Shown: one piece after another, positions 1-6,892 of the stretch
How positions within the stretch are numbered: position 1 is the stretch's first letter
Layout of the letters: each line of letters begins with the position of its first letter
NCBI GenBank assembly: GCA_024640845.1
Contig: JAHEEE010000026.1
Span: 1-48,356 of the forward strand
Direction: 5' to 3'
Length of the DNA: 48,356 nucleotides
Source of the DNA: Myxococcales bacterium
GTDB taxonomy: Bacteria; Myxococcota_A; Polyangia; Polyangiales; Houyiibacteriaceae
The notes under the pieces: model-generated
What the model saw: only the letters and a program-made list of their open reading frames with translations
What the model was told of the DNA's origin: nothing
The model's database searches: none
Made by a program: the position numbers and the translations under genes

Positions 1-2
1 AA

Positions 3-39
3 GTGCCAATCGCAAGACCGCAGCCACCGCGATTGGCGC
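3..39. repeat. Perfect inverted repeat (hairpin) near window start
   Basis: GCCAATCGC (5-13) is the exact reverse complement of GCGATTGGC (29-37). A wobble and a G-C pair extend the stem outward to about 11 bp, with a 15-nt loop. No T-tract follows on either strand, so a classical intrinsic terminator is not shown. It lies downstream of the ftsK stop on the minus strand and could end ftsK transcription or belong to the gene left of the window. The rest of 40-217 shows no gene. Confidence 0.4.
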
Positions 40-217
40 GCCGTCCGAGGGCGGCGTGCGCGGCCTGACCCAAGCAGTCCTACGAGGCCGCATCTGCAGG
101 CCGCCCGTCCCGTGAAACCCCCTGTCGTGTTTTTCCGAGACCCGTGTGCACCTCGACGCACGGGCGTCCTGCATCGGCGCGTCGCGACCGATTCTCCGGG
201 CCGTCTATTCACCCCGG

Positions 218-2575
218 CTACATAGGCCCGACGAGAACTTCGCGACGCCCCCCGGCTTTCGAGCTCGGCGGTCCGACGACGCCTTCTTGTTCCATGCGTT
301 CGACCAGCTTTGCCGCCTTGTTGTAGCCCACGCTCAACTGGCGTTGGACGTGGCTGATCGAACAGTAGCCGGCGTTCGCGACCACCGCGACTGCCTTGTC
401 GTACAGCGGGTCGTCGCTATCACCACCGGGGCCGTCGTCCTCGCGTGGCTTGAGGATCTCTTGCCGATAGGTGGGCTCGCCTTGTTCGCGCAGGAAGTCG
501 CAGATGGTGCGAACCTCGTCCTCGCTGACGTACGCTGCGTGCACGCGCTGGAGGTCGCTTGCGCCCGGAGGGATCATCAGCATGTCCCCCATCCCGAGCA
601 GGTGTTCGGCTCCGGAACGTCCTAAGATCGTCATCGAGTCCTGGCGCTGCGATACCTTGAATGCGACGCGTGCCGGGAAGTTGGCCTTGATCATGCCGGT
701 GATGACGTCGACGCTCGGGCGCTGAGTGGCGAGGATCACGTGAATGCCTGCCGCGCGCGCCTTCTGCGCTAGGCGCGCGATGCACGACTCGACGTCCTTG
801 GCCGCGACCATCATCAGGTCGGCGAACTCGTCGACGACGACCACGATTGACGGAAGTTTCTCCGGATCGAAGTTTTCTGCGTCCGCGGATTCTCCGTCCG
901 TTGGATCGAGCAGGACCTCGTGGCCGTCCGCGTCCCGTGCGCTGACCTTGCCCTTGCGCTTAGGCATGAATTTGTCGATCGACAGCTCGCCCTTGATCAC
1001 GCGGTCGACCCGGCGATTGTAGGTGTCGATGTTGCGGGTGCCGGCGTCGGCGAACATCTGATAGCGGCGCTCCATCTCGTCCACCGCCCATCGAAGCGCC
1101 AACGCGGCCTTCTTCATGTCGGTCACCACCGGAAGGAGCATGTGCGGAATGCCGTCGAACACCTGTAGCTCGACCACCTTCGGGTCGACCATCAGCATCC
1201 GCACCTCGTCCGGCGTCTTCTTCGAGAGGATCGAGGTGAGCATCACGTTGAGCCCTACGCTCTTGCCGGAGCCGGTTGCACCCGCGACCAGCAGATGCGG
1301 CATCCGCGCGAGGTCGGCATAGACCGGCTGGCCGCCGATGTCTTTGCCCAGCGCCACGGGGAGCGCGCCCGTGTGCTTCTCCCAGCGACGATCCTCGAGG
1401 ATCTCGCGGAGCGGAACCATTTGTCTGGTCTCATTGGGGAGCTCGAAGCCGACGCGGGCCTTCCCGGCGATCGGCGCGACGATGCGCACCTTCTGGGCCG
1501 CCAGCGCCATCGCGAGGTCGTCCGCGAGCCCTGCGATCTTCGAGACCTTGGTCCCGCTCTGCGGCTCGAACTCATACATCGTGACGACCGGCCCCGGATG
1601 GATCTCGTCGACGCGCCCGCGGACGCCGTAGGCCGCAAGCTTTTCCGTGAGAAGCTCTGCGTTCTCGCGCAGCGCGTCTGCGTCGACATGGATCACCGTC
1701 GCATCGGGTTCGTCCAACAAGCTCGTGGGGGGTAGCTCGAAGTCGCGGTGATTGCGTCTCGGTCGCGTCGAGATCTCCAACGGGCTCTGCTTGGTCTCCT
1801 TTGGAGCGACGATTGTCGGTCCGGTGGACGGGGCGAGCTGGGGCTTCTTGGTGTTGATGGCGGGGGCGGGCGTGATGACGGCTGCTTCCGGCGCGGGCGC
1901 TTGTCGTTCGGCGTCCTCGTCGAAGCGGACCCCTACGATGCGAGGCTGACTCGCCCGGATCTCTTCCTCGTGGATGTACCGCGCTTCGGCCCAAGCTTCC
2001 CGGAGCGCCACGAACAGGCTTCCTATTTTGGCCCATGCTGCGTGCGCAGCCCGCGCCAACGCGCCGCTCACTTCCTCGAGCGTCCAGGGCGTACGCAAGA
2101 TGACGGAGATCCCTAGGACGGCGAAACCGATGATCACGGTGCCATAGAAACCGAGCAGCGAGCGGAGCACCTCTCCGAGCAGCTCCCCGACGGCGCCCCC
2201 AGGCGACGCCCCCCAGGCCGCCTGCGGCTCGATCAGCAGGTGCGCGAGCGCGGCCCCGATCACCACCAGCACGAGGGTCGACGCCATCGTCGCGACGCCC
2301 AGCATCGCGGACCGACGGCGGAACAGCCGATAGGTCAGCAGCGCCCCTTCGAGCGGCAGGAACCAGGCGACCGGGCCGAACGCCAGCATCAGCGCCCTCG
2401 CGAGCCGATGCCCGACCGGCCCAACCAGGTTCGCGCTGCCGTTTCGCGCGTCGTACGAGACCAGCGCGAGGGTCAACAGGACAGTTGCGGTCAAGGTCAG
2501 GATCGCGAAGACGTCCTGCCGCCTGCCCTCCGGCGCCACCAGGTCGCCAGAAGAGGTGGTTTCATGTGCGCTCAA
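218..2575 (-). CDS. ftsK: DNA translocase FtsK
   Basis: This is a 785-residue FtsK/SpoIIIE-type hexameric translocase, which pumps chromosome-terminus DNA through the division septum and activates XerCD recombination. The N-terminus (about 22-160) carries four hydrophobic segments. A charged, Pro-rich linker follows (about 200-280), then the motor: Walker A GATGSGKS at 432-439 and Walker B VVVVDEFADL around 578-587. The C-terminal 65 residues look like the gamma winged-helix domain that reads KOPS (QRQLSVGYNKAAKLVERME). A charged insert of about 50 residues (525-573) separates the IDTYNRRV stretch from Walker B, where many FtsK proteins have a short loop. It stands alone on its strand and is divergent from the next gene. 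The 785-residue length is normal for FtsK with a short linker. Family assignment is secure; a minor start shift is possible. Confidence 0.96.
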   Translation of the reverse strand: MSAHETTSSGDLVAPEGRRQDVFAILTLTATVLLTLALVSYDARNGSANLVGPVGHRLARALMLAFGPVAWFLPLEGALLTYRLFRRRSAMLGVATMASTLVLVVIGAALAHLLIEPQAAWGASPGGAVGELLGEVLRSLLGFYGTVIIGFAVLGISVILRTPWTLEEVSGALARAAHAAWAKIGSLFVALREAWAEARYIHEEEIRASQPRIVGVRFDEDAERQAPAPEAAVITPAPAINTKKPQLAPSTGPTIVAPKETKQSPLEISTRPRRNHRDFELPPTSLLDEPDATVIHVDADALRENAELLTEKLAAYGVRGRVDEIHPGPVVTMYEFEPQSGTKVSKIAGLADDLAMALAAQKVRIVAPIAGKARVGFELPNETRQMVPLREILEDRRWEKHTGALPVALGKDIGGQPVYADLARMPHLLVAGATGSGKSVGLNVMLTSILSKKTPDEVRMLMVDPKVVELQVFDGIPHMLLPVVTDMKKAALALRWAVDEMERRYQMFADAGTRNIDTYNRRVDRVIKGELSIDKFMPKRKGKVSARDADGHEVLLDPTDGESADAENFDPEKLPSIVVVVDEFADLMMVAAKDVESCIARLAQKARAAGIHVILATQRPSVDVITGMIKANFPARVAFKVSQRQDSMTILGRSGAEHLLGMGDMLMIPPGASDLQRVHAAYVSEDEVRTICDFLREQGEPTYRQEILKPREDDGPGGDSDDPLYDKAVAVVANAGYCSISHVQRQLSVGYNKAAKLVERMEQEGVVGPPSSKAGGRREVLVGPM

Positions 2576-2650
2576 GTACGCGGCCTCCTACACCGGCAGG
2601 CTATGCGGCGGCCCGGCGATTCGTCAAGAAATCACGCGTGTTAGAGCTTC

Positions 2651-2678
2651 TTGATCCCCTGGCCGAATCCTCTATTAT
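2651..2678 (+). promoter_or_regulatory. Candidate sigma-70 promoter of the 2724-6356 gene run
   Basis: A -35 like TTGATC (2651-2656, 4/6) and a -10 TATTAT (2673-2678, 5/6) are separated by 16 nt in the divergent gap between ftsK and the HEAT lipoprotein gene. Transcription would start near 2685, about 40 nt before the ATG at 2724. The gap is small and AT-richer than its surroundings, which supports the call; it is a by-eye match only. Confidence 0.5.
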
Positions 2679-2723
2679 CCTCGCGGGTTGCAAGCTTCGA
2701 GGGGGAATCGCGCCGCGAGTCGG

Positions 2724-4277
2724 ATGGGGTCTACAACGAAGATCATCGTGCTTTGGTCGGCGGCGGCACTGCTGCTCGCCGGCTGCAAGGTCAGTAGTGA
2801 CGACGTTCAGCAGTGGAAGGACACAGTCAAGGGACCCACGCGCCTTGCCGCCGTCATCGGCAGTGATCGTTATTCCCCCGAGCTACGCGTCGAGGCGGCG
2901 CTCGCGATGGTGGAGATGGATCGCACGGATGTCGACGCGCTCGGCCTGTTGAAGAAGTCGTTCGACGATCTTCAAACCGAGGACCCGGCGGCGGTTAAGA
3001 CGATCGTCGGGGGCATGGTGCCGAGGTTGGAAGCGCTGCTCGCGGACTCCCCCGAGGGTGGGGGCAACGGACCCGACCTGATTCAGGTCCGCGCGAAGGA
3101 TGCGGCATACATGATCATTCCGTATGCGTCTGAAGAAAAGCGCCAAGCGCTGATTCATTCGGTGTTGGCGTGGTACTCGGCCGACTTCGAAGGTCGAAGC
3201 CTCGCAGGTGACTATAGCGCGGAGCAGGTGACCCGCGCGCTCGGCGGTGAAGCGGCGAACCAGCTCGTCGAGGCGCTGAACGAGAAGATGATGCCCGCCG
3301 CGATGATCAAGATCGCAGACATCATCGGGGAAAGCGGCGACGACGACGCGAAGAAGCGCGCGGGCGATCGGTTGATAGCCATCGAGAAAGAGATGGAGAA
3401 ATCGACCTTCGTCAAATGGCTCTCCGAGCAGATCCGCGCGTCATTGGAAGAATCGGGCGAACCAGCCGACGACGCACGCGTCAACGCCTTGGCGGTGTTC
3501 AATCGCGAGAACTACATCAACGACGGAGTGCTTCCGGCGATGCGGCACCTCGGCGATCAAGAAGCCGTCGCGGCTCGTCTCTTGCGGATCGCCGATACCA
3601 AACCCGGCGCAGAGGACGCCCAATCGTGGGTCGACAGGCTCAACGCGCGTCGCGCGACCGCGCTCAAAGCCCTCGAAGGGCACGTGACCCGAGAACACCT
3701 CAATCGACTCTTGTCGATCGCGCTCGACTCGGCCAACCCAATCGAAGTGCGGGATTATGCCTTCGACCGGGTCGGGGACATCCACAGCCGAAGCGCAATT
3801 CCCCGCCTCTGGCCGCTGGTGTCACTCGTCGGATGCACCGATGCAGGCTGTAGCTCTGCGAATAAGCTCGACAAACGCCTGCGCTGGCGGGCGGGAGAAT
3901 TGGTGCTCTCGCTCGGCGGGCCGTCGATAATTGAGCAGTTTTCTCAACGATTACCGTCCGCTTCGGGTATTCAATACGAGCCGGAAGAGCTCGAAGGGTA
4001 CGCGACACGCATGAGTCAGATGACACCTCCCCCTACATCAACGGTCAGCGCGCTGCTCGATTCGCAACAGTGGTGGAATCGTGTGGTCGCATTGCGCTAT
4101 CTTGAACGCAGAGGTGGGGAGGCTGACGTTCCCGCCATGAAACGGCTGATGTCGGATGAGGCGCAGGTATCGGGACAAGGGTGGTCAGAGCTGAACCCGC
4201 AGGTGAAGAACGTGGGAGAGGTTGCTGACGCCGCGATCAACGCGCTTCGGACGCGCGAGCAAGGCGACGAGAGGTGA
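2724..4277 (+). CDS. HEAT-repeat-like lipoprotein
   Basis: The 517-residue product begins with a lipoprotein signal: a basic start, a hydrophobic core and lipobox LLAG-C with the modified Cys at residue 21. It should be anchored in the inner or outer membrane facing the periplasm. The rest is rich in paired helices. Stretches about evaluating neighbours (for example VVALRYLERRG followed by VPAMKRLMSD) look like HEAT or PBS-type repeats, which normally act as protein-binding scaffolds. An upstream TTG at 2688 would add 12 residues in front of a complete signal peptide, so the ATG at 2724 is preferred. It is first in a co-directional run of four genes; the next begins 12 nt downstream. I do not recognise a named family and assign no specific function. 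Confidence 0.8.
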   Translation: MGSTTKIIVLWSAAALLLAGCKVSSDDVQQWKDTVKGPTRLAAVIGSDRYSPELRVEAALAMVEMDRTDVDALGLLKKSFDDLQTEDPAAVKTIVGGMVPRLEALLADSPEGGGNGPDLIQVRAKDAAYMIIPYASEEKRQALIHSVLAWYSADFEGRSLAGDYSAEQVTRALGGEAANQLVEALNEKMMPAAMIKIADIIGESGDDDAKKRAGDRLIAIEKEMEKSTFVKWLSEQIRASLEESGEPADDARVNALAVFNRENYINDGVLPAMRHLGDQEAVAARLLRIADTKPGAEDAQSWVDRLNARRATALKALEGHVTREHLNRLLSIALDSANPIEVRDYAFDRVGDIHSRSAIPRLWPLVSLVGCTDAGCSSANKLDKRLRWRAGELVLSLGGPSIIEQFSQRLPSASGIQYEPEELEGYATRMSQMTPPPTSTVSALLDSQQWWNRVVALRYLERRGGEADVPAMKRLMSDEAQVSGQGWSELNPQVKNVGEVADAAINALRTREQGDER

Positions 4278-4289
4278 GTAGTCGAAGAG

Positions 4290-4913
4290 ATGGGTGATCA
4301 GGGCGACAGAAAAACCGTGCGTGCATTTCAGTGCCGCGACTATCTTTTCGAGATCTACGATCGCATGAGCGCCGAGCTAGGCTGCTCGGTCGACTACTTG
4401 ATCAACGAGGCGATGCGCGAGTACGCCCGAGCCCGCGAGCAGACCGTCGCTGCGATCGACTCGCGGGAGGCGTTGAGCTCCGCGGTCGGTGGCGTTGGAC
4501 GGATGTCTGCGCCCCATGTCGAGCCGCGACCGGCGCCGATGCTCACACCGGTGCCTCCGCGACCGCTCTCGCAACCCGCCATGACGATGCCTCCACCGCT
4601 CCCCGGTCACAGGCCTTCGCAAGCGGCGGCCCGTAAGACCCTGGTGCTCAAGTTCAACGGGCAGCAGTTCCCGATCGACAAAGACGAGTTCATCATCGGC
4701 CGCGGCGCGCGTTCGGCGGACCTCGCGATTCGCGACGGGAATATCTCTCGCCGGCACGCGGCGGTGGTATTCCACGACGGCGCGTACTTCATGAAAGACC
4801 TGGGCAGCACGAATGGAATCGAGTACGCCGGTCAACGTGTCGAATCCAAGCGGATCGAAGAGGGCGACATCTATCACATCTGTGACTACGAGCTCCGCTT
4901 CTCGTATCAGTGA
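4290..4913 (+). CDS. Ribbon-helix-helix-like plus FHA domain protein
   Basis: The 207-residue protein has three parts. Residues 9-48 resemble a small ribbon-helix-helix DNA-binding fold: a strand-like VRAFQCRDYLFEIYDRMS, then helices with LGCSVDYLINEAMREYAR. A Pro-rich linker follows (75-110). Residues 117-207 are a forkhead-associated domain with the hallmark GRG (137-139), SRRH (153-156) and LGSTNG (171-176) motifs that bind phosphothreonine. The product is probably cytoplasmic, as no signal peptide is seen. If the N-terminal reading is right, it is a DNA-binding or dimerising module controlled by Ser/Thr-kinase phosphorylation; that function is inference. The gene sits 12 nt after the HEAT lipoprotein and its 3' end overlaps the likely start of the next gene. 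The FHA call is secure; the RHH call is moderate. Confidence 0.88.
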   Translation: MGDQGDRKTVRAFQCRDYLFEIYDRMSAELGCSVDYLINEAMREYARAREQTVAAIDSREALSSAVGGVGRMSAPHVEPRPAPMLTPVPPRPLSQPAMTMPPPLPGHRPSQAAARKTLVLKFNGQQFPIDKDEFIIGRGARSADLAIRDGNISRRHAAVVFHDGAYFMKDLGSTNGIEYAGQRVESKRIEEGDIYHICDYELRFSYQ

Positions 4914-5343
4914 GCCTCGGACGGCGCGCTCGGCGCTTGCGTGCTTGGTCGTACTTGGCGCTGCCTTCGCGTTGGTCGCAGCGCCGAGCTCCGCGGAGGA
5001 AGCAGCGCAGGAGGCAGCTCAGCTACGGACCCGCCTCGAGCGGCTGACGGCGAGGGACGACGCGAGGTACGCGGAAGCGGCCATCGAGCAGGCGCGCAGC
5101 GCCCTCGAGGTCGCCGAGGCGGCCGGAAGTGACTCTGAAAAGGCAGCGCGCGTGCGGCAAACCGCGCAGGCCGCGATTGTTCTCGCTGAGCGACAGCTTC
5201 ATCGCCGGGAGATTCAAGCCGAGCTGATCGCGACGCAGCGTCGCGTGACGGCGACGCGGGAACGTGCGGCGGCTCAGCGACGGGTGCTCGAAGCGTTGAT
5301 GAGAGAACGCGCGTCCCTCGCGCAGGGAGGAGAGCAGCCGTGA
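4882..5343 (+). CDS. Small exported coiled-coil protein (DUF4398-like)
   Basis: Reading from GTG 4882 gives 153 residues with a signal peptide: basic N-region, hydrophobic ALACLVVLGAAFALV, and a likely cleavage site near APSSA. The frame is open from ATG 4813, but that start would bury the signal peptide under 23 extra residues and overlap the FHA gene by 101 nt, so 4882 (32-nt overlap) is preferred. The mature part is almost entirely helical and Ala/Glu/Arg-rich, with a repeated pattern of the kind seen in DUF4398 (YAEAAIEQARSALEVAEAAG). Such proteins are often found beside OmpA-like partners, as here. The stop overlaps the next gene's GTG start by 4 nt, which implies translational coupling. 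Role unknown; probably periplasmic. Confidence 0.7.
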   Translation: MTTSSASRISEPRTARSALACLVVLGAAFALVAAPSSAEEAAQEAAQLRTRLERLTARDDARYAEAAIEQARSALEVAEAAGSDSEKAARVRQTAQAAIVLAERQLHRREIQAELIATQRRVTATRERAAAQRRVLEALMRERASLAQGGEQP

Positions 5344-6356
5344 GGGCTCGTCGTACCGCGCCTCTTTGGTGCGCTCTTGCGCTCGGGTGCGCGGCTCAGC
5401 AGTCCACGTGGTCGTCCGATCAGGCTTTCGATCCGCCAAGCGTCGAGCGGGCTCGCGAGCTGGCGCCCGACTTGTACCTACGCGCCGAGGCCGCTTCCGA
5501 TCGAGCCGACCAAGCGCGAGGCCGCAAAGACGCGGAGATCGCCGACGAGTACCGCGAGCAAGCCAGACTCTGGTTGGCCGCTGCAGTCACCGAAGCGGAG
5601 CGAATCGAGCTCTCGCGCCGGCTGCAGACGCTTCGACGCGAGGAGGAACGCTGGGCCAAACAGTTGGCACGGGACCAGGATGCGTCTGCGTTGGTTGCGA
5701 CCGACATCTCCCGGTATCGGGCCCGGGCCGTGGCGCTTCGCGAGGCGGAGCGCGTCGCGTCCTTGAGCGAAGCGCGCACCACCGACGATGCCACCCTCGA
5801 TGCGGTGCTGACACGCGTTCGCTTCAACCTCGCACTCGCCGAGGCGCTCGGCGCGAGCGAGTCTCAGCTTCGGAGCCTTCGCGCGCGAACCGAGGCGATG
5901 GCACGCACGCGGCCCAAGTCCGCCAAACCCGCCGAAGCGCTCCTTCTCGACACCGAGGCACTGATCGGTGCGATGCGCGCTGAGTGGCCTTCCCCGAGGC
6001 CCGGCGCGTCCACGGAGCTCGTCCAGATGGCACAGATGACGGGGTTTTCGGCCGATCGAACTGGCACAGGCGTGGTGATTCGTTCCGAGCGCTTCTTCAC
6101 CTCCGGCGGCGAGGTATCTTCGGCGAGCGTGAAACGCTTCGCGGGTCTGCTCGCCGCATTCCCTCATGGTCCTGTAGCCTGTCAGGTGGCTGTCCCCGAG
6201 CTTCAGAGCCGTATCTGGTCACGTCGCGTCGCCGCGCTCATCGATCGACTCGACGTCGTCGATGATCCCGCCCGGGTGTCGACCAGCATGATTGCGACTA
6301 CTTCGCTCGGCGCGGGTGTCGTGCAGTGCACCTTTGCCGCGTACCGTGAGCCCTGA
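5340..6356 (+). CDS. Coiled-coil lipoprotein with degenerate OmpA-like C-terminus
   Basis: The 338-residue product starts with GTG overlapping the upstream stop (GTGA). The N-terminus is short and hydrophobic with a Cys at residue 17 (ALALG-C), consistent with a lipoprotein. Residues about 35-220 form long charged helices. The last 100 residues (RFFTSGG..., SASVKRFAGLL, SRRVAALIDRL) follow the strand-helix order of an OmpA-like peptidoglycan-binding domain, but the usual TD and Arg motif that holds diaminopimelate is not visible. It may be a diverged OmpA domain that no longer binds peptidoglycan. It ends the four-gene run and converges on the unknown lipoprotein at 6363. The domain call is an inference. 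Confidence 0.7.
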   Translation: MRARRTAPLWCALALGCAAQQSTWSSDQAFDPPSVERARELAPDLYLRAEAASDRADQARGRKDAEIADEYREQARLWLAAAVTEAERIELSRRLQTLRREEERWAKQLARDQDASALVATDISRYRARAVALREAERVASLSEARTTDDATLDAVLTRVRFNLALAEALGASESQLRSLRARTEAMARTRPKSAKPAEALLLDTEALIGAMRAEWPSPRPGASTELVQMAQMTGFSADRTGTGVVIRSERFFTSGGEVSSASVKRFAGLLAAFPHGPVACQVAVPELQSRIWSRRVAALIDRLDVVDDPARVSTSMIATTSLGAGVVQCTFAAYREP

Positions 6357-6362
6357 TCGCGC

Positions 6363-6887
6363 TCAGTCGAGCGTGCGCCAGGTGTCCGCGGCCGCAGCCT
6401 TGGTGTGGCTCGGTCCTGGGATGTGCGTGGGCGGCGGGGGCAGCTCTGTGACCGAGATCCGCACCAAGTTGCTTCCGACTTCGAGAATCGAAAGGTCGAC
6501 CTTCGTCGGATTGACCTCGGCGCCGCGTACGCTCGCGCGCTTGTAGACCGCGCCCTTGCCCCGCCTCTCCACGTTTCCGGTGATCATCATCGGTCCGAAA
6601 TATGCGAGCACCTTGTCGATGGGCGCGCGCATTCGGTAGACGTGGGTCACCTCGTCGGCCCTAAAGAGCTCGACCCCGCGAGGAAGTCGGACTCCCGCAA
6701 CGTACTCGTCGGACGGGATCAGCCTTCCGTTGACGTCGAAGACACGCATCGGCCTTGGCTTCTGCACCTCTGCAGCCGCCGCCTCTTCTTTCTTTTCGGC
6801 TGCGGTCGGCGGGTCCGAAACCTTCGGCTTCGAGCTACATCCGCCGATGGCAGCCAGGATGACGAGTGACAGGAGGCGTGTACGCAT
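6363..6887 (-). CDS. Unknown lipoprotein downstream of pilY1
   Basis: The open frame extends further upstream into pilY1, but the natural start is the ATG at 6887, which gives 174 residues beginning with a clean lipoprotein signal (MRTRLLSLVILAAIGG-C, Cys 17). After a Lys/Glu/Ala-rich linker, the remaining 120 residues look like a compact alpha/beta domain; residues near HVYRMRAPIDKVLAYFG suggest a START/SRPBCC-like or similar small fold, without certainty. It starts 5 nt after the pilY1 stop and is surely co-transcribed with the minor-pilin genes. In many pilus clusters this slot holds pilE or another minor pilin; here it does not. It may be a pilotin-like or PilY1-associated envelope protein, but this rests on position only. 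Confidence 0.75.
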   Translation of the reverse strand: MRTRLLSLVILAAIGGCSSKPKVSDPPTAAEKKEEAAAAEVQKPRPMRVFDVNGRLIPSDEYVAGVRLPRGVELFRADEVTHVYRMRAPIDKVLAYFGPMMITGNVERRGKGAVYKRASVRGAEVNPTKVDLSILEVGSNLVRISVTELPPPPTHIPGPSHTKAAAADTWRTLD

Positions 6888-6892
6888 CGATC

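Noticed and set aside
146-625. 159-residue plus-strand frame over the ftsK 3' end
   Set aside because: Antisense to the conserved gamma domain of FtsK; no domain or ribosome-binding site.
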